From positions 62,001-126,000 of the forward strand of contig NZ_JAQZAT010000002.1 in assembly GCF_028736925.1 (NCBI RefSeq): 64,000 nucleotides of DNA. The letters run 5' to 3'. Under the pieces are notes generated by a model. It made no database searches and was not told the origin of the DNA. It saw only the letters and a list, made by a program, of their open reading frames with translations. The stretch is from Flavivirga sp. 57AJ16. GTDB taxonomy: Bacteria; Bacteroidota; Bacteroidia; Flavobacteriales; Flavobacteriaceae. The translations under genes were made by a program, and so were the position numbers. Of the stretch, positions 1 through 7,505 are shown piece by piece. The first letter of the stretch is position 1; each line of letters opens with the position of its first letter.

Positions 1-456
1 AGTTCATGGACAGATTATGAAGTAAAGTATATCAAAAACCTAAAACAACTGGTTAAGGATTACCCAATAACACATACTGTTTTTGGAGATATTGATATTG
101 AATCGCATCGATCCTGGGAAGAAAAAGTGTCTAATGCCTCAGGTTTAGAGGCTATTTTGCCTTTGTGGCAACAAAATAGAAAACAATTGGTCTTAGATAT
201 GATTTCGGATGGCTTAGAAGCTATTATTGTATCTTGTAATAACGATTTGGGATCCGACTTTTTAGGAAGAACTATTGATGTATCCATTATTGAAACCTTT
301 GAATCTATGGGTATTGATGCTTGTGGAGAAAATGGAGAATACCACACACTGGTTACCAACGCCCCTTTTTTTAAGAATAGGATTGATGTGGAAGTTATTA
401 AAAAGGCGGTTTCCAGTAATTATAATTTTGCTGAATTAGTGCTTATTGAGGATTGA
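1..456 (+). CDS. Dph6-like ATP pyrophosphatase (diphthine-ammonia ligase family), C-terminal part
   Basis: The reading frame is open from the first base of the window and stops at 454-456, so about 151 C-terminal residues are present and the N-terminal PP-loop (SGGKDS-type) lies outside. The visible part holds the family signature CGENGEYHT near the C-terminus and an upstream stretch LPLWQQNRKQLV that matches the W..R region of Dph6-type enzymes. Archaeal and eukaryotic Dph6 amidate diphthine on elongation factor 2. Bacteria lack diphthamide, so the bacterial substrate is unknown. A second member of the family lies at 7506-8219, on the other side of the B12 genes. That placement suggests, as inference only, a role linked to cobalamin or corrinoid amide chemistry. 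Family assignment is firm; function is not. Confidence 0.8.
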   Translation, partial: SSWTDYEVKYIKNLKQLVKDYPITHTVFGDIDIESHRSWEEKVSNASGLEAILPLWQQNRKQLVLDMISDGLEAIIVSCNNDLGSDFLGRTIDVSIIETFESMGIDACGENGEYHTLVTNAPFFKNRIDVEVIKKAVSSNYNFAELVLIED

Positions 457-486
457 TTTTGGAAGATTATTGTTTTCGGTATACGT

Positions 487-514
487 GTGGATTCCTGCCT
501 CCGCAGGAATGACA
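487..514. repeat. Palindromic repeat, leftmost copy bordering the GIY-YIG array
   Basis: This 28-bp sequence begins GTGGATTCCTGCCTCCGCAG and ends AATGACA. It contains an internal palindrome, ATTCCTGC and GCAGGAAT around a short centre. It is the exact reverse complement of the copies at 597-624 and 1100-1127. Confidence 0.85.
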
Positions 515-596
515 AGTTTTAGCAATAAGGAATAATGACACAATAACACTGTTTAATATTTAACCTTCTTTTTACGAAGCTCAAAATTTTGAGTTT

Positions 597-624
597 TGTC
601 ATTCCTGCGGAGGCAGGAATCCAC
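597..624. repeat. Palindromic inverted repeat upstream of GIY-YIG copy 1
   Basis: This 28-bp repeat begins TGTCATTCCTGCGGAGGCAG and pairs as a perfect inverted repeat with 990-1017, so the nuclease gene at 643-954 sits between two facing copies. Read through in frame it would encode VIPAEAGIH, a peptide typical of non-coding repeats mistaken for protein. For that reason I do not start the gene upstream of 643. Confidence 0.85.
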
Positions 625-642
625 TGGTTTAATAAATATTTT

Positions 643-954
643 ATGTATAAAACAATTCACCAATACTACCTTTACATTTTAACAAATAAAACTTGTGGGA
701 CTTTGTATATCGGGGTAACAAATGATTTGGAACGCCGTATGTTTGAACACAAAAATAAATTGGTCAAGGGCTTTACACAGAAATATGGCTTATACAAATT
801 GTTGTATTTTGAAACTTATCAATATGTTGATGATGCTATTAAAAGGGAAAAGAACATGAAGAAATGGAAGCGTCAATGGAAAATAGATTTAATAGAAAAA
901 GAGAATCCAAATTGGAAAGACCTGTCTAAGGATCGGACTTATTTGATTGAATGA
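643..954 (+). CDS. GIY-YIG nuclease family protein, intact copy 1
   Basis: A 103-residue single-domain protein of the short GIY-YIG group (UPF0213/YhbQ-like). It shows the GIY half-motif as YLYIL near residue 10, the YIG half-motif as LYIGVTNDLERR near residues 23-34 with the conserved Arg, and the downstream Glu in AIKREKNMKKW. All core catalytic positions are therefore present. The start at 643 (MYKTIHQ) is chosen because the longer frame back to 589 would use TTG and translate the palindromic repeat. It is the only intact gene of three tandem copies. Inverted repeats at 597-624 and 990-1017 flank it. The family nicks or cleaves DNA, but the cellular role of these short bacterial members is mostly unknown. 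Confidence 0.85.
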   Translation: MYKTIHQYYLYILTNKTCGTLYIGVTNDLERRMFEHKNKLVKGFTQKYGLYKLLYFETYQYVDDAIKREKNMKKWKRQWKIDLIEKENPNWKDLSKDRTYLIE

Positions 955-989
955 CAAATAAAGGAAATATTATTGTTTTCGGTATACGA

Positions 990-1017
990 GTGGATTCCTG
1001 CCTCCGCAGGAATGACA
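990..1017. repeat. Palindromic inverted repeat downstream of GIY-YIG copy 1
   Basis: A perfect reverse complement of the 28-bp repeat at 597-624. It closes the 421-bp unit formed by repeat, nuclease gene and repeat. Confidence 0.85.
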
Positions 1018-1099
1018 AGTTTTAGCAATAAGGAATAATGACACAATAACACTGTTTAATATTTAACCTTCTTTTTACGAAGCTCAAAATTTTGAGTTT

Positions 1100-1127
1100 T
1101 GTCATTCCTGCGGAGGCAGGAATCCAC
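1100..1127. repeat. Palindromic inverted repeat upstream of GIY-YIG copy 2
   Basis: Identical to 597-624, 503 bp further on. An 82-bp spacer conserved between units (1018-1099) separates it from the previous repeat. That spacer contains the 14-bp palindrome CTCAAAATTTTGAG. Confidence 0.85.
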
Positions 1128-1145
1128 TGGTTTAATAAATATTTT

Positions 1146-1457
1146 ATGTATAAAACAATTCACCAATACTACCTTTACATTTTAACAAATAAAACTTGTG
1201 GGACTTTGTATATCGGGGTAACAAATGATTTGGAACGCCGTATGTTTGAACACAAAAATAAATTGGTCAAGGGCTTTACACAGAAATATGGCTTATACAA
1301 ATTGTTGTATTTTGAAACTTATTAATATGTTGATGATGCTATTAAAAGGGAAAAGAACATGAAGAAATGGAAACGTCAATGGAAAATAGATTTAATAGAA
1401 AAGGACAATCCAAATTGGAAAGATCTGTCTAAGGATTGGACTTATTTGATTGAATGA
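1146..1457 (+). pseudogene. GIY-YIG nuclease copy 2, nonsense-truncated
   Basis: Near-identical to copy 1 over its whole length, but the Gln codon CAA after FETY has become TAA at 1323-1325. Translation would stop after about 59 residues and lose the REKNMKKW segment with the conserved Glu. The downstream codons remain recognisable in frame to the original TGA at 1455-1457, with a few substitutions such as Glu to Asp in the KENPN region. The truncation looks recent and the product should be inactive. It belongs to the tandem array with period 503-508 bp. Confidence 0.85.
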
Positions 1458-1492
1458 CAAATAAAGGAAATATTAATGTTTTTGGTATGCGA

Positions 1493-1520
1493 GTGGATTC
1501 CTGCTTCCGCAGGAATGACA
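1493..1520. repeat. Palindromic inverted repeat downstream of GIY-YIG copy 2
   Basis: The same 28-bp repeat as 990-1017 with one change, CCTCCG to CTTCCG. The palindrome still folds. Its 3' flank also carries a short insertion (AAGTGTTGTTTTGGC against AAGTTTTAGC), shared with the copy at 2001-2028. Confidence 0.8.
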
Positions 1521-1607
1521 AGTGTTGTTTTGGCAATAAGGAATAATAACACAATAACACTGTTTAATCTTTAACCTTCTTTTTACGAAGCTCAAAATTT
1601 TGAGTTT

Positions 1608-1635
1608 TGTCATTCCTGCGGAGGCAGGAATCCAC
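1608..1635. repeat. Palindromic inverted repeat upstream of GIY-YIG copy 3
   Basis: Identical to 597-624 and 1100-1127. The spacing to copy 2 is 508 bp rather than 503 because of the small insertion in the spacer. Confidence 0.85.
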
Positions 1636-1653
1636 TGGTTTAATAAATATTTT

Positions 1654-1965
1654 ATGTATAAGACAATTCACCAATACTTCCTTTACATTTTAACAAATAA
1701 AACTTGTGGGACTTTGTACATCGGGGTAACAAATGATTTGGAACGCCGTATGTTTGAACACAAAAATAAATTGGTCAAGGGCTTTACACAGAAATATGGC
1801 TTATACAAATTGTTGTATTTTGAAACTTATCAATATGTTGATGATGCTATTAAAAGGGAAAAGAACATGAAGAAATGGAAGCGTCAATGGAAAATAGATT
1901 TAATAGAAAAAGAGAATCCAAATTAGAAAGACCTGTCTAAGGATTGGACTTATTTGATTGAATGA
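1654..1965 (+). pseudogene. GIY-YIG nuclease copy 3, C-terminally truncated by a nonsense codon
   Basis: Near-identical to copy 1, with Tyr to Phe in the GIY strand (YFLYIL). The Trp codon TGG of PNWKD has become TAG at 1924-1926, which removes the last 13 residues. All catalytic motifs, including the conserved Glu, lie before the stop, so unlike copy 2 this product of about 90 residues might still fold. The original stop frame is preserved to 1963-1965. I call it a pseudogene with less certainty than copy 2. Confidence 0.7.
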
Positions 1966-2000
1966 AAAATAAAGGAAATATTAATGTTTTTGGTATGCGA

Positions 2001-2028
2001 GTGGATTCCTGCTTCCGCAGGAATGACA
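2001..2028. repeat. Palindromic inverted repeat closing the GIY-YIG array
   Basis: Matches 1493-1520, including the CTTCCG variant. The homologous spacer continues to about 2060 and then breaks off before the cob operon, which marks the right edge of the array. Confidence 0.8.
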
Positions 2029-2112
2029 AGTGTTGTTTTAGCAATAAGGAATAATAACAAAATAACTTTAAAGCAAATCATATCAGCAAATAAAATATAA
2101 CTTATACCTGAT

Positions 2113-2682
2113 TCAGGCTCGTTCAATTTCAGAAAGAAGCTCCCAGGATGTCCCTGCTTTTTTAAGATGAAAAATAGCACCGTATTGAATTTTAATGCTA
2201 AATGATTTTTCTAAAGGCACGTCTAAAATAGACGAAAGAAAAGCTCTTATTGGACCGGCATGGGTTACAATTATTAGATTTTGTTCATTATGTGAATTTA
2301 TGATTTCTTCAAAAAAAGCAGTTACCCTGGACGCCAGTTCAATATAGGACTCGCCATTGGGCACTCTAACATTAACAAAGTCTTTCATCCATGGACTTAA
2401 TGTTTCTTCAGGGATCATATGCCATGGTTTCATTTCCCAGTCTCCAAAATCAAGTTCTTTTAAACGGTCGTCAAAAGAAACATCAGATCCTATATAATCT
2501 GCAAATAATGCACATCGTTTTAATGGACTACTCTTTATACGATATGCTTTATTGCTAGGGATTTGTTGTTTGATCTTTTTAAATTCTTCGAGATAGGTAT
2601 CTGTTAAGTTCAAATTGGTTTGTCCATAGCAAATTCCTTTTTCAATGCCGGGAGTTGTGTGTCTAATTATATAAATTTCCAT
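2113..2682 (-). CDS. cobC: Alpha-ribazole phosphatase / histidine phosphatase family
   Basis: A 189-residue histidine phosphatase. The catalytic RHT motif is at residues 6-8 (MEIYIIRHTTPG), the second half carries THAGPIRA with the other conserved His, and LKELDFGDWE contains the acidic residue. CobC-type enzymes remove phosphate from alpha-ribazole 5'-phosphate or from adenosylcobalamin 5'-phosphate, the last step of nucleotide loop assembly. The start at 2682 gives the canonical N-terminus; a longer frame to 2766 would run deep into cobS and add an unrelated leader. It overlaps the end of cobS by 16 bp, which supports translational coupling in a cobU-cobT-cobS-cobC operon transcribed leftward. 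Phosphoglycerate-mutase-like members have other substrates, but the operon makes the B12 role likely. Confidence 0.88.
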   Translation of the reverse strand: MEIYIIRHTTPGIEKGICYGQTNLNLTDTYLEEFKKIKQQIPSNKAYRIKSSPLKRCALFADYIGSDVSFDDRLKELDFGDWEMKPWHMIPEETLSPWMKDFVNVRVPNGESYIELASRVTAFFEEIINSHNEQNLIIVTHAGPIRAFLSSILDVPLEKSFSIKIQYGAIFHLKKAGTSWELLSEIERA

Positions 2683-3428
2683 AAAGCTATAACGCTTAAA
2701 TAAAATACAACCTCGCATAATTGTTGAACAGCCCCGGCACAATCGCCTGTTTGTCCTCCTAACCATTTTTTAAATTTAGTACCTAGATAGACTTTTGCTA
2801 AATAACATGGAATAATGCTTATAAACATTAAAGGTTTATTAAAAAATAGTATGGGAGCTATTCCAAAAACAGCACTAATAAGAAGCATGCCTGTGGTTAT
2901 GCTTTTGGCCGCTGGTTTAGCTTTACTGTCTTTGGTATCTCGAACATAAGGGTGTGTGTAAATTAATGTGGTCGCTATAAATCTACTTAGGCTGTGACCT
3001 ACAATGATCGTTATTGGAATAAAGGGAAGCGGCATGTCTCTTAATGCAAAAAACTTAACGGTAAGTATTAAAATCAAGCCTATGACACCGTAGGTACCTA
3101 AGCGGGAATCCTTCATGATAAGAAGGATTTTTTCTTTAGTCCATCCACCTCCAAACCCATCGCAAACATCTGCGAAACCATCTTCATGAAATGCGCCTGT
3201 TGTGTATATGCTTGCTACCATACTTAATAAAAGTGCTATTTCGGTAGAAAGAATAAAAGAAAAACCATAAAATACTGCAGCACTTACACCACCAACAATA
3301 ATACCAACTAACGAAAAGTATTTAGCACTTTTTGAAAGGTATTCGGGGTTATGGTCTACCCATTTGGGACAAGGGATTCTTGTGAAAAACAGGATGGCCG
3401 TTAAGAAAATTTGGAGTTCTTTTCGCAT
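2667..3428 (-). CDS. cobS: Adenosylcobinamide-GDP ribazoletransferase
   Basis: A 253-residue integral membrane protein that joins adenosylcobinamide-GDP to alpha-ribazole (or its phosphate), producing cobalamin. The early segment FTRIPCPKW and the acidic motif GAFHEDGFADVCDGFGGGW around residues 80-100 are hallmarks of CobS and provide metal-binding aspartates. Several hydrophobic segments follow (for example ILILTVKFFAL and SRFIATTLIYTHPYVRD). Length is normal for the family. The gene lies 2 bp after cobT and overlaps cobC, as expected for one transcript. It acts in the inner membrane. Confidence 0.95.
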   Translation of the reverse strand: MRKELQIFLTAILFFTRIPCPKWVDHNPEYLSKSAKYFSLVGIIVGGVSAAVFYGFSFILSTEIALLLSMVASIYTTGAFHEDGFADVCDGFGGGWTKEKILLIMKDSRLGTYGVIGLILILTVKFFALRDMPLPFIPITIIVGHSLSRFIATTLIYTHPYVRDTKDSKAKPAAKSITTGMLLISAVFGIAPILFFNKPLMFISIIPCYLAKVYLGTKFKKWLGGQTGDCAGAVQQLCEVVFYLSVIALWKFI

Positions 3429-3430
3429 TT

Positions 3431-4477
3431 CTAAATAGTTTTGGTTTCCTCGCTTACCCCAGCAGTATCAAAACTTGCCATGTTATTTAAAAAATTCACT
3501 GATGCTTGTACTAGCGGTATTGCTAATGCAGCTCCCGTACCTTCGCCTAACCTTAATCCTAAGGACAGTAGTGGTTTTGCTTTTAGAAACCCTAACATTT
3601 TTATGTGTCCCTTTTCATTTGAATTATGGGCAAATACACAATAATCCAAAACGTTTCTGTTTATTGCCTGTGCAGCCAAAAGGGCAGCAGTTACTATAAA
3701 ACCATCTATAATTATGATCATTTTTAATTCTGCTGCTTTTAAAATAGCACCACAGAGCATGGCTATTTCAAAACCGCCAAAAATAGACATGGCTTCTAAT
3801 GCATTTTTAGGATGGTATTTTTTAAAAACCTCAGATAAGATTTGTTGTTTCTTACGGATCCCTTCTTTATTTAGCCCTGTACCGGCACCTACACATTCAG
3901 AAATTGGTATTTCTGTAAAATAGGCCATAAGTAGAGCTGCCGACGAGGTGTTACCAATCCCCATTTCACCAAAACCAATAGTATTTGTGCCTTCATTTTT
4001 AAGTTTAGAAATAATGTCGCCACTTTTTTTAAAAGCCTTTTCACACTGTGTTAATGTCATGGCCGGTGCTTCCTGATAATTGTTCGTGCCAAAATCAATT
4101 TTAGCATTAATAATATCAAGTGCTTCAGGAAACGTATGGTTCACTCCAGCGTCAACTATTTTTAAGTTTAGCTTGTTGGTGTTGCTAAAAATATTTATGG
4201 CAGCGCCACCATTCACAAAATTATAAACCATTTGAGCCGTTACTTCTTGTGGAAAGGGATTCACTTCCCCTTTAGTCGCAATGCCATGATCGCCTGCAAA
4301 TACAACAATAGAGGGGCTTGATATTTTTGGATTTAAAGTATTTTGGATGCAGCCAATTTTAGTGGCTAAATGTTCCAGAATACCTAAAGCGCCCATAGGT
4401 TTTGTTTTAAGGTCAATTTTCTTTTGAAGTTCCAGTTTTAATTCAGAATTGTTTATAGGTACTGTGGTATGTGTCAT
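3431..4477 (-). CDS. cobT: Nicotinate-nucleotide-dimethylbenzimidazole phosphoribosyltransferase
   Basis: A 348-residue cytosolic enzyme that transfers the phosphoribosyl group of nicotinate mononucleotide to the lower-ligand base, giving alpha-ribazole phosphate for CobS. The sequence shows KPMGALGILE near residue 27, FAGDHGIATKGEVNPFPQEV near residues 60-80 and GEMGIGNTSSAA near residue 170. The C-terminal SLGLRLGEGTGAALA segment carries the catalytic Glu. Length is typical. Its start codon overlaps the cobU stop by one base, and cobS follows after 2 bp, so the operon is tightly coupled. The window shows no lower-ligand synthesis gene, so the base may be salvaged. Confidence 0.96.
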   Translation of the reverse strand: MTHTTVPINNSELKLELQKKIDLKTKPMGALGILEHLATKIGCIQNTLNPKISSPSIVVFAGDHGIATKGEVNPFPQEVTAQMVYNFVNGGAAINIFSNTNKLNLKIVDAGVNHTFPEALDIINAKIDFGTNNYQEAPAMTLTQCEKAFKKSGDIISKLKNEGTNTIGFGEMGIGNTSSAALLMAYFTEIPISECVGAGTGLNKEGIRKKQQILSEVFKKYHPKNALEAMSIFGGFEIAMLCGAILKAAELKMIIIIDGFIVTAALLAAQAINRNVLDYCVFAHNSNEKGHIKMLGFLKAKPLLSLGLRLGEGTGAALAIPLVQASVNFLNNMASFDTAGVSEETKTI

Positions 4478-4980
4478 TATTTTAGAGTTAAAGGGATTCC
4501 TGATACCATCATAGTTGCCTTATCGGCATGTTTAGCTATATGCTGATTCATCCAACCTTGAAGTTCGGTGAATTTTCTACCTATTTCTGTTTGGGCATGT
4601 ACGCCCATACCAATTTCATTGGAAATTATAATGATGGTCGCATCTATGCCAAGTAATTTATCAAATTCAGTTTTAGCTAATTCTAGACTTTTTTCGATAT
4701 CATTTTTTGTGTCGACATAGAAATTCGTGAGCCACAGTGTTACACAATCAATAACGACCACATCTTTCGGGTCTATCATTTTGGAGAGGACCTTTTCTTC
4801 CTCAACAGATGTCCACCTTTCATCTCTATCGGCAATATGTCTATCAATTCGTTTTCTATGGTCATCACCCCAAATACGCGATGTTGCAATGTATTTAGGT
4901 GTATTTGAAAGGGACAGAGCCAAGTTTTGTGCATAGCTGCTTTTACCTGAGCGTTCACCTCCGGTTATATAAAAAATCAT
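4477..4980 (-). CDS. cobU: Bifunctional adenosylcobinamide kinase / adenosylcobinamide-phosphate guanylyltransferase
   Basis: A 167-residue protein starting with the P-loop GGERSGKSSYA at residues 7-17. RWTSVEEE and VIDCVTLWLTNF, typical of CobU/CobP, follow. The enzyme phosphorylates adenosylcobinamide and then attaches GMP to give adenosylcobinamide-GDP, the substrate of CobS. It is the first gene of the leftward operon. Its start lies about 100 bp from the rightward riboswitch, so cobU and btuB are divergent. I saw no second riboswitch on the minus strand, so the cob operon itself may not be under direct B12 control. Confidence 0.95.
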   Translation of the reverse strand: MIFYITGGERSGKSSYAQNLALSLSNTPKYIATSRIWGDDHRKRIDRHIADRDERWTSVEEEKVLSKMIDPKDVVVIDCVTLWLTNFYVDTKNDIEKSLELAKTEFDKLLGIDATIIIISNEIGMGVHAQTEIGRKFTELQGWMNQHIAKHADKATMMVSGIPLTLK

Positions 4981-5069
4981 ATCAAGGAATTATTTTAATG
5001 CTTTTGCAAAGATTAAATATTTTATATGAATAAAGCCTAAAGGGTGTTCTTAAATTCTAAAATTGATAG

Positions 5070-5077
5070 TATATTTG
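5070..5077 (+). promoter_or_regulatory. Promoter -7 box for the B12 riboswitch transcript
   Basis: TATATTTG fits the Bacteroidota -7 consensus TAnnTTTG and lies just before the start of the riboswitch aptamer. The matching -33 TTG is poor (GTTCT at the expected distance), so the assignment is moderate. Confidence 0.5.
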
Positions 5078-5084
5078 CAGCGAA

Positions 5085-5352
5085 TTTTGGTTCTGTTCAG
5101 TTTTAATTGAACGGATTAAAAGGGAATCAGGTGAAGCGATTGACGATTGTCGATTGATGGTTTACGAATTTTTAAATTCTAAGATCAAAAGTCCAAAATC
5201 TAAAATCTCCAGTCCTGAGCTGTTCCCGCAACTGTAAGTTTATGCTGAATTCTTTTCAGCACCTCTAATAGGATGTTATTAACTTCATAACCACTGGCTT
5301 TATTGCTGGGAAGGTATAGTAACATAAAACAAGTCAGGAGACCTGCCATTTT
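5085..5352 (+). ncRNA. Cobalamin riboswitch upstream of btuB, with an expanded variable arm
   Basis: The conserved blocks of the cobalamin aptamer occur in order: GGTTCTGTTCAG near 5089, AAGGGAATCAGGTG near 5119-5133, GAGCTGTTCCCGCAACTGTAA near 5217-5237, CCACTGGCTTTATTGCTGGGAAGG near 5290, and the B12 box GTCAGGAGACCTGCC near 5333-5347. Two small hairpins (AAACTTT/AAAGTTT and GTATG/CATAC) follow before the btuB start and may form the expression platform. Between the second and third blocks lies about 80 nt made of 7-bp-period repeats (5137-5213), which makes the variable arm unusually long. The riboswitch should turn btuB off when B12 is plentiful. Confidence 0.92.
5137..5213. repeat. Heptanucleotide-period repeat inside the riboswitch
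   Basis: Cut into sevens from 5137 the sequence reads CGATTGA, CGATTGT, CGATTGA, TGGTTTA, CGAATTT, TTAAATT, CTAAGAT, CAAAAGT, CCAAAAT, CTAAAAT, CTCCAGT. Phase is kept for eleven units although the units drift. Confidence 0.7.
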
Positions 5353-5430
5353 CAAAACAAATAAGTTAAACTTTCGGGATAAAAGTTTGCGTATGACATC
5401 CATACGACTCTCGATTAATTAGTCATTAAA

Positions 5431-7287
5431 ATGAACAAAAAGATGAATGTTTTTGGTATTCTATGTTTTGGGGTATCATTAATCGGTTTTGCACAACAAG
5501 AGCAAGATTCAACCAAATTAAAAACGCTGGATGAAGTTGTCGTTACAGATTCGCGTTTTAGATTAAAGCGTGAAAATTCAGGGAAATCCATTATTAAAAT
5601 ATCGAAGGTCGATATTGAAAGAAATCAAGGAAGAACGGTTTCAGAATTAATAAATGCACAGTCCGGTATCGAAATTAATGGTAGTAGGAGCAATGCAGGT
5701 CAGAATTTAGGGGTATATGTCCGTGGGGGGAATAATCGCCAGGTTTTGGTTTTAATTGATGGTATTCAGGTAAGTGATCCGTCCCAGATTAATATTGAGT
5801 ATGATTTTAGGCTTCTAAATTTAAGTCAAATTGAGTCTATTGAAATAATCAAAGGGGCTACGAGTACTTTGTATGGTAGCGGAGCTGCATCGGCAGTTGT
5901 TAATATTACCACTAAAAAAGCGGACACTAAAAAAGTAAGTGCCGTTTTTACATCAATTTTAGGAACCAATCAATCTGAGTCGGATCAAAATTACAATATT
6001 GCCGATTTTAATAATAGTGCTGCTGTTAGTGGAACCTTAAATAAGTTTACGTACCGTGCAGCGTTTAGTAATCAATTTTCTGATGGACTTTCTGCGGCTA
6101 TAAGTGATACTAACGAGAAAGACGCCTATTCAAAATATGATGTTGATGTTAATTTAGGGTACAAGTTTAGCCATGCTTTTTCTTTGAATGTTTATGGGAA
6201 CCTTACTAATACAAAATCCGATATTGACGGGTATGATGCCAACTTTAATTTAGTTGACACATTTGATGAATTTAATAGCGAACAGTCTAGGGCTGGGCTC
6301 TCTTCAAAATACAAATATAAAAACGGAAGTGTTAATGTAAATGCTGCTTTTAGTGAATACGACAGGGAATTTATTTCTAGTTCAACATTCAAGTCAAAAA
6401 ACTATGTGTTGGATGCTTATAATAAATATGTATTTAATAAAATGTTTTATACCATTGTTGGATTGAATGTTATAGAAAATAAAGCTTATTTTTCTGAAAA
6501 AGTATCATTTACAAACATAGATCCTTATGCAAACTTTGTTTATGTATCAGATTTCGGATTAAATGTTAATGCTGGAGGAAGATTAAATAATCACAGTGAA
6601 TATGGGTCTCATTTTATATATAATTTAAACCCATCTTTTACTATTAAATCCAATGATAATGGTTATACAAAAGTTTTTGGATCTTTTAGTACATCTTTTA
6701 TTACGCCTTCATTATCACAGTTGTTTGGTTCTTTTGGCCCTAATCCAGATCTAGAACCAGAAGAGAATAGAACTATAGAGGCTGGTGTGGAGTTTAAATT
6801 GAATAATAATTTTAGAATGACGGGACTTTTCTTTAATAGGGAAGAAAAAAATACCGTATTATGGATAAACGGAGGGTATCTAAACGCAACAGATAAATTG
6901 AATGCAAGAGGTGTTGAAGTTGAAGTTAGCACAACACCGTTAGAAAAACTATCTATTACAGCCAATTATGCATTTACAGAATACAAAGAAAGCTTGGCCC
7001 GTAGAATCCCTAAGCATAAAGGGAATTTACAATTAGGTTATGATTTTTCTAAAAAGACTTTTGCTTCTTTGTCGTACCAGTATACACACGATAGGTTTGA
7101 AAGTAGTTTTGTGCCTCTTTTGGATAGTTTCAGCTTATTTAATTTATATGTTAGCCATATCACCTTAAAAAACAAAATAAAACTCTTTGGAGGTATCGAT
7201 AATATTTTAAATGAAGATTACCAGGACGTCCCAGGGTATGTATCTAAAGGAAGAAATGTTAGATTAGGATTTCAATTGAACTTGTAA
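5431..7287 (+). CDS. btuB: TonB-dependent vitamin B12 / corrinoid receptor
   Basis: A 618-residue outer-membrane receptor. A signal peptide (ending near GFAQQ, residue 23) precedes the region LDEVVVTDSRFR. The plug domain runs roughly over residues 40-160, with VRGGNNRQVLVLIDGIQ and IEIIKGATSTLYGSGAASAV, and a 22-strand-type barrel follows, ending in NVRLGFQLNL with the expected aromatic and hydrophobic terminus. It imports corrinoids across the outer membrane using TonB energy. The cobalamin riboswitch immediately upstream and the divergent cob operon identify the substrate. Length is normal for BtuB. There is no STN or carboxypeptidase-like N-terminal extension, so control is by the riboswitch rather than by an anti-sigma factor. 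Confidence 0.93.
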   Translation: MNKKMNVFGILCFGVSLIGFAQQEQDSTKLKTLDEVVVTDSRFRLKRENSGKSIIKISKVDIERNQGRTVSELINAQSGIEINGSRSNAGQNLGVYVRGGNNRQVLVLIDGIQVSDPSQINIEYDFRLLNLSQIESIEIIKGATSTLYGSGAASAVVNITTKKADTKKVSAVFTSILGTNQSESDQNYNIADFNNSAAVSGTLNKFTYRAAFSNQFSDGLSAAISDTNEKDAYSKYDVDVNLGYKFSHAFSLNVYGNLTNTKSDIDGYDANFNLVDTFDEFNSEQSRAGLSSKYKYKNGSVNVNAAFSEYDREFISSSTFKSKNYVLDAYNKYVFNKMFYTIVGLNVIENKAYFSEKVSFTNIDPYANFVYVSDFGLNVNAGGRLNNHSEYGSHFIYNLNPSFTIKSNDNGYTKVFGSFSTSFITPSLSQLFGSFGPNPDLEPEENRTIEAGVEFKLNNNFRMTGLFFNREEKNTVLWINGGYLNATDKLNARGVEVEVSTTPLEKLSITANYAFTEYKESLARRIPKHKGNLQLGYDFSKKTFASLSYQYTHDRFESSFVPLLDSFSLFNLYVSHITLKNKIKLFGGIDNILNEDYQDVPGYVSKGRNVRLGFQLNL

Positions 7288-7350
7288 AAAGTGTTGTCAT
7301 TGTTCTATTAAGTACCACTATTTTGGTTATTTGGAGGACACCTTTAAAAA

Positions 7351-7498
7351 GGACACGAGTTACACGAATTTACACGAATCCACTGCCTTATTTTTACGTG
7401 GTATTGGGCTGAATATAAGCTTGAATCACTAAACTTTAGCAGGGTTGAAATCTGTCTATCGACAGATAGATTAGTGAAAATTCGTGTCATTCGTGTCC
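7351..7498. repeat. Inverted-repeat element, core related to MITE family A
   Basis: The ends GGACACGAGTTACACGAATT and AATTCGTGTCATTCGTGTCC face each other and are imperfect inverted repeats. An internal hairpin ATCTGTC/GACAGAT sits near 7450-7470. The GGACACGAAT/ATTCGTGTCC arms also occur inside the elements at 24051-24258 and 63212-63419, but the outer CTAC ends of those are missing here. It fills the gap between btuB and the convergent gene at 7506. Confidence 0.65.
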
Positions 7499-7505
7499 GA
7501 TTTTT

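Noticed and set aside
589-642. N-terminal extension of the GIY-YIG gene containing VIPAEAGIH
   Set aside because: It translates the palindromic repeat from a TTG start; the natural ATG is at 643.
5200-5403. Minus-strand 67-codon frame
   Set aside because: It lies entirely antisense to the cobalamin riboswitch.
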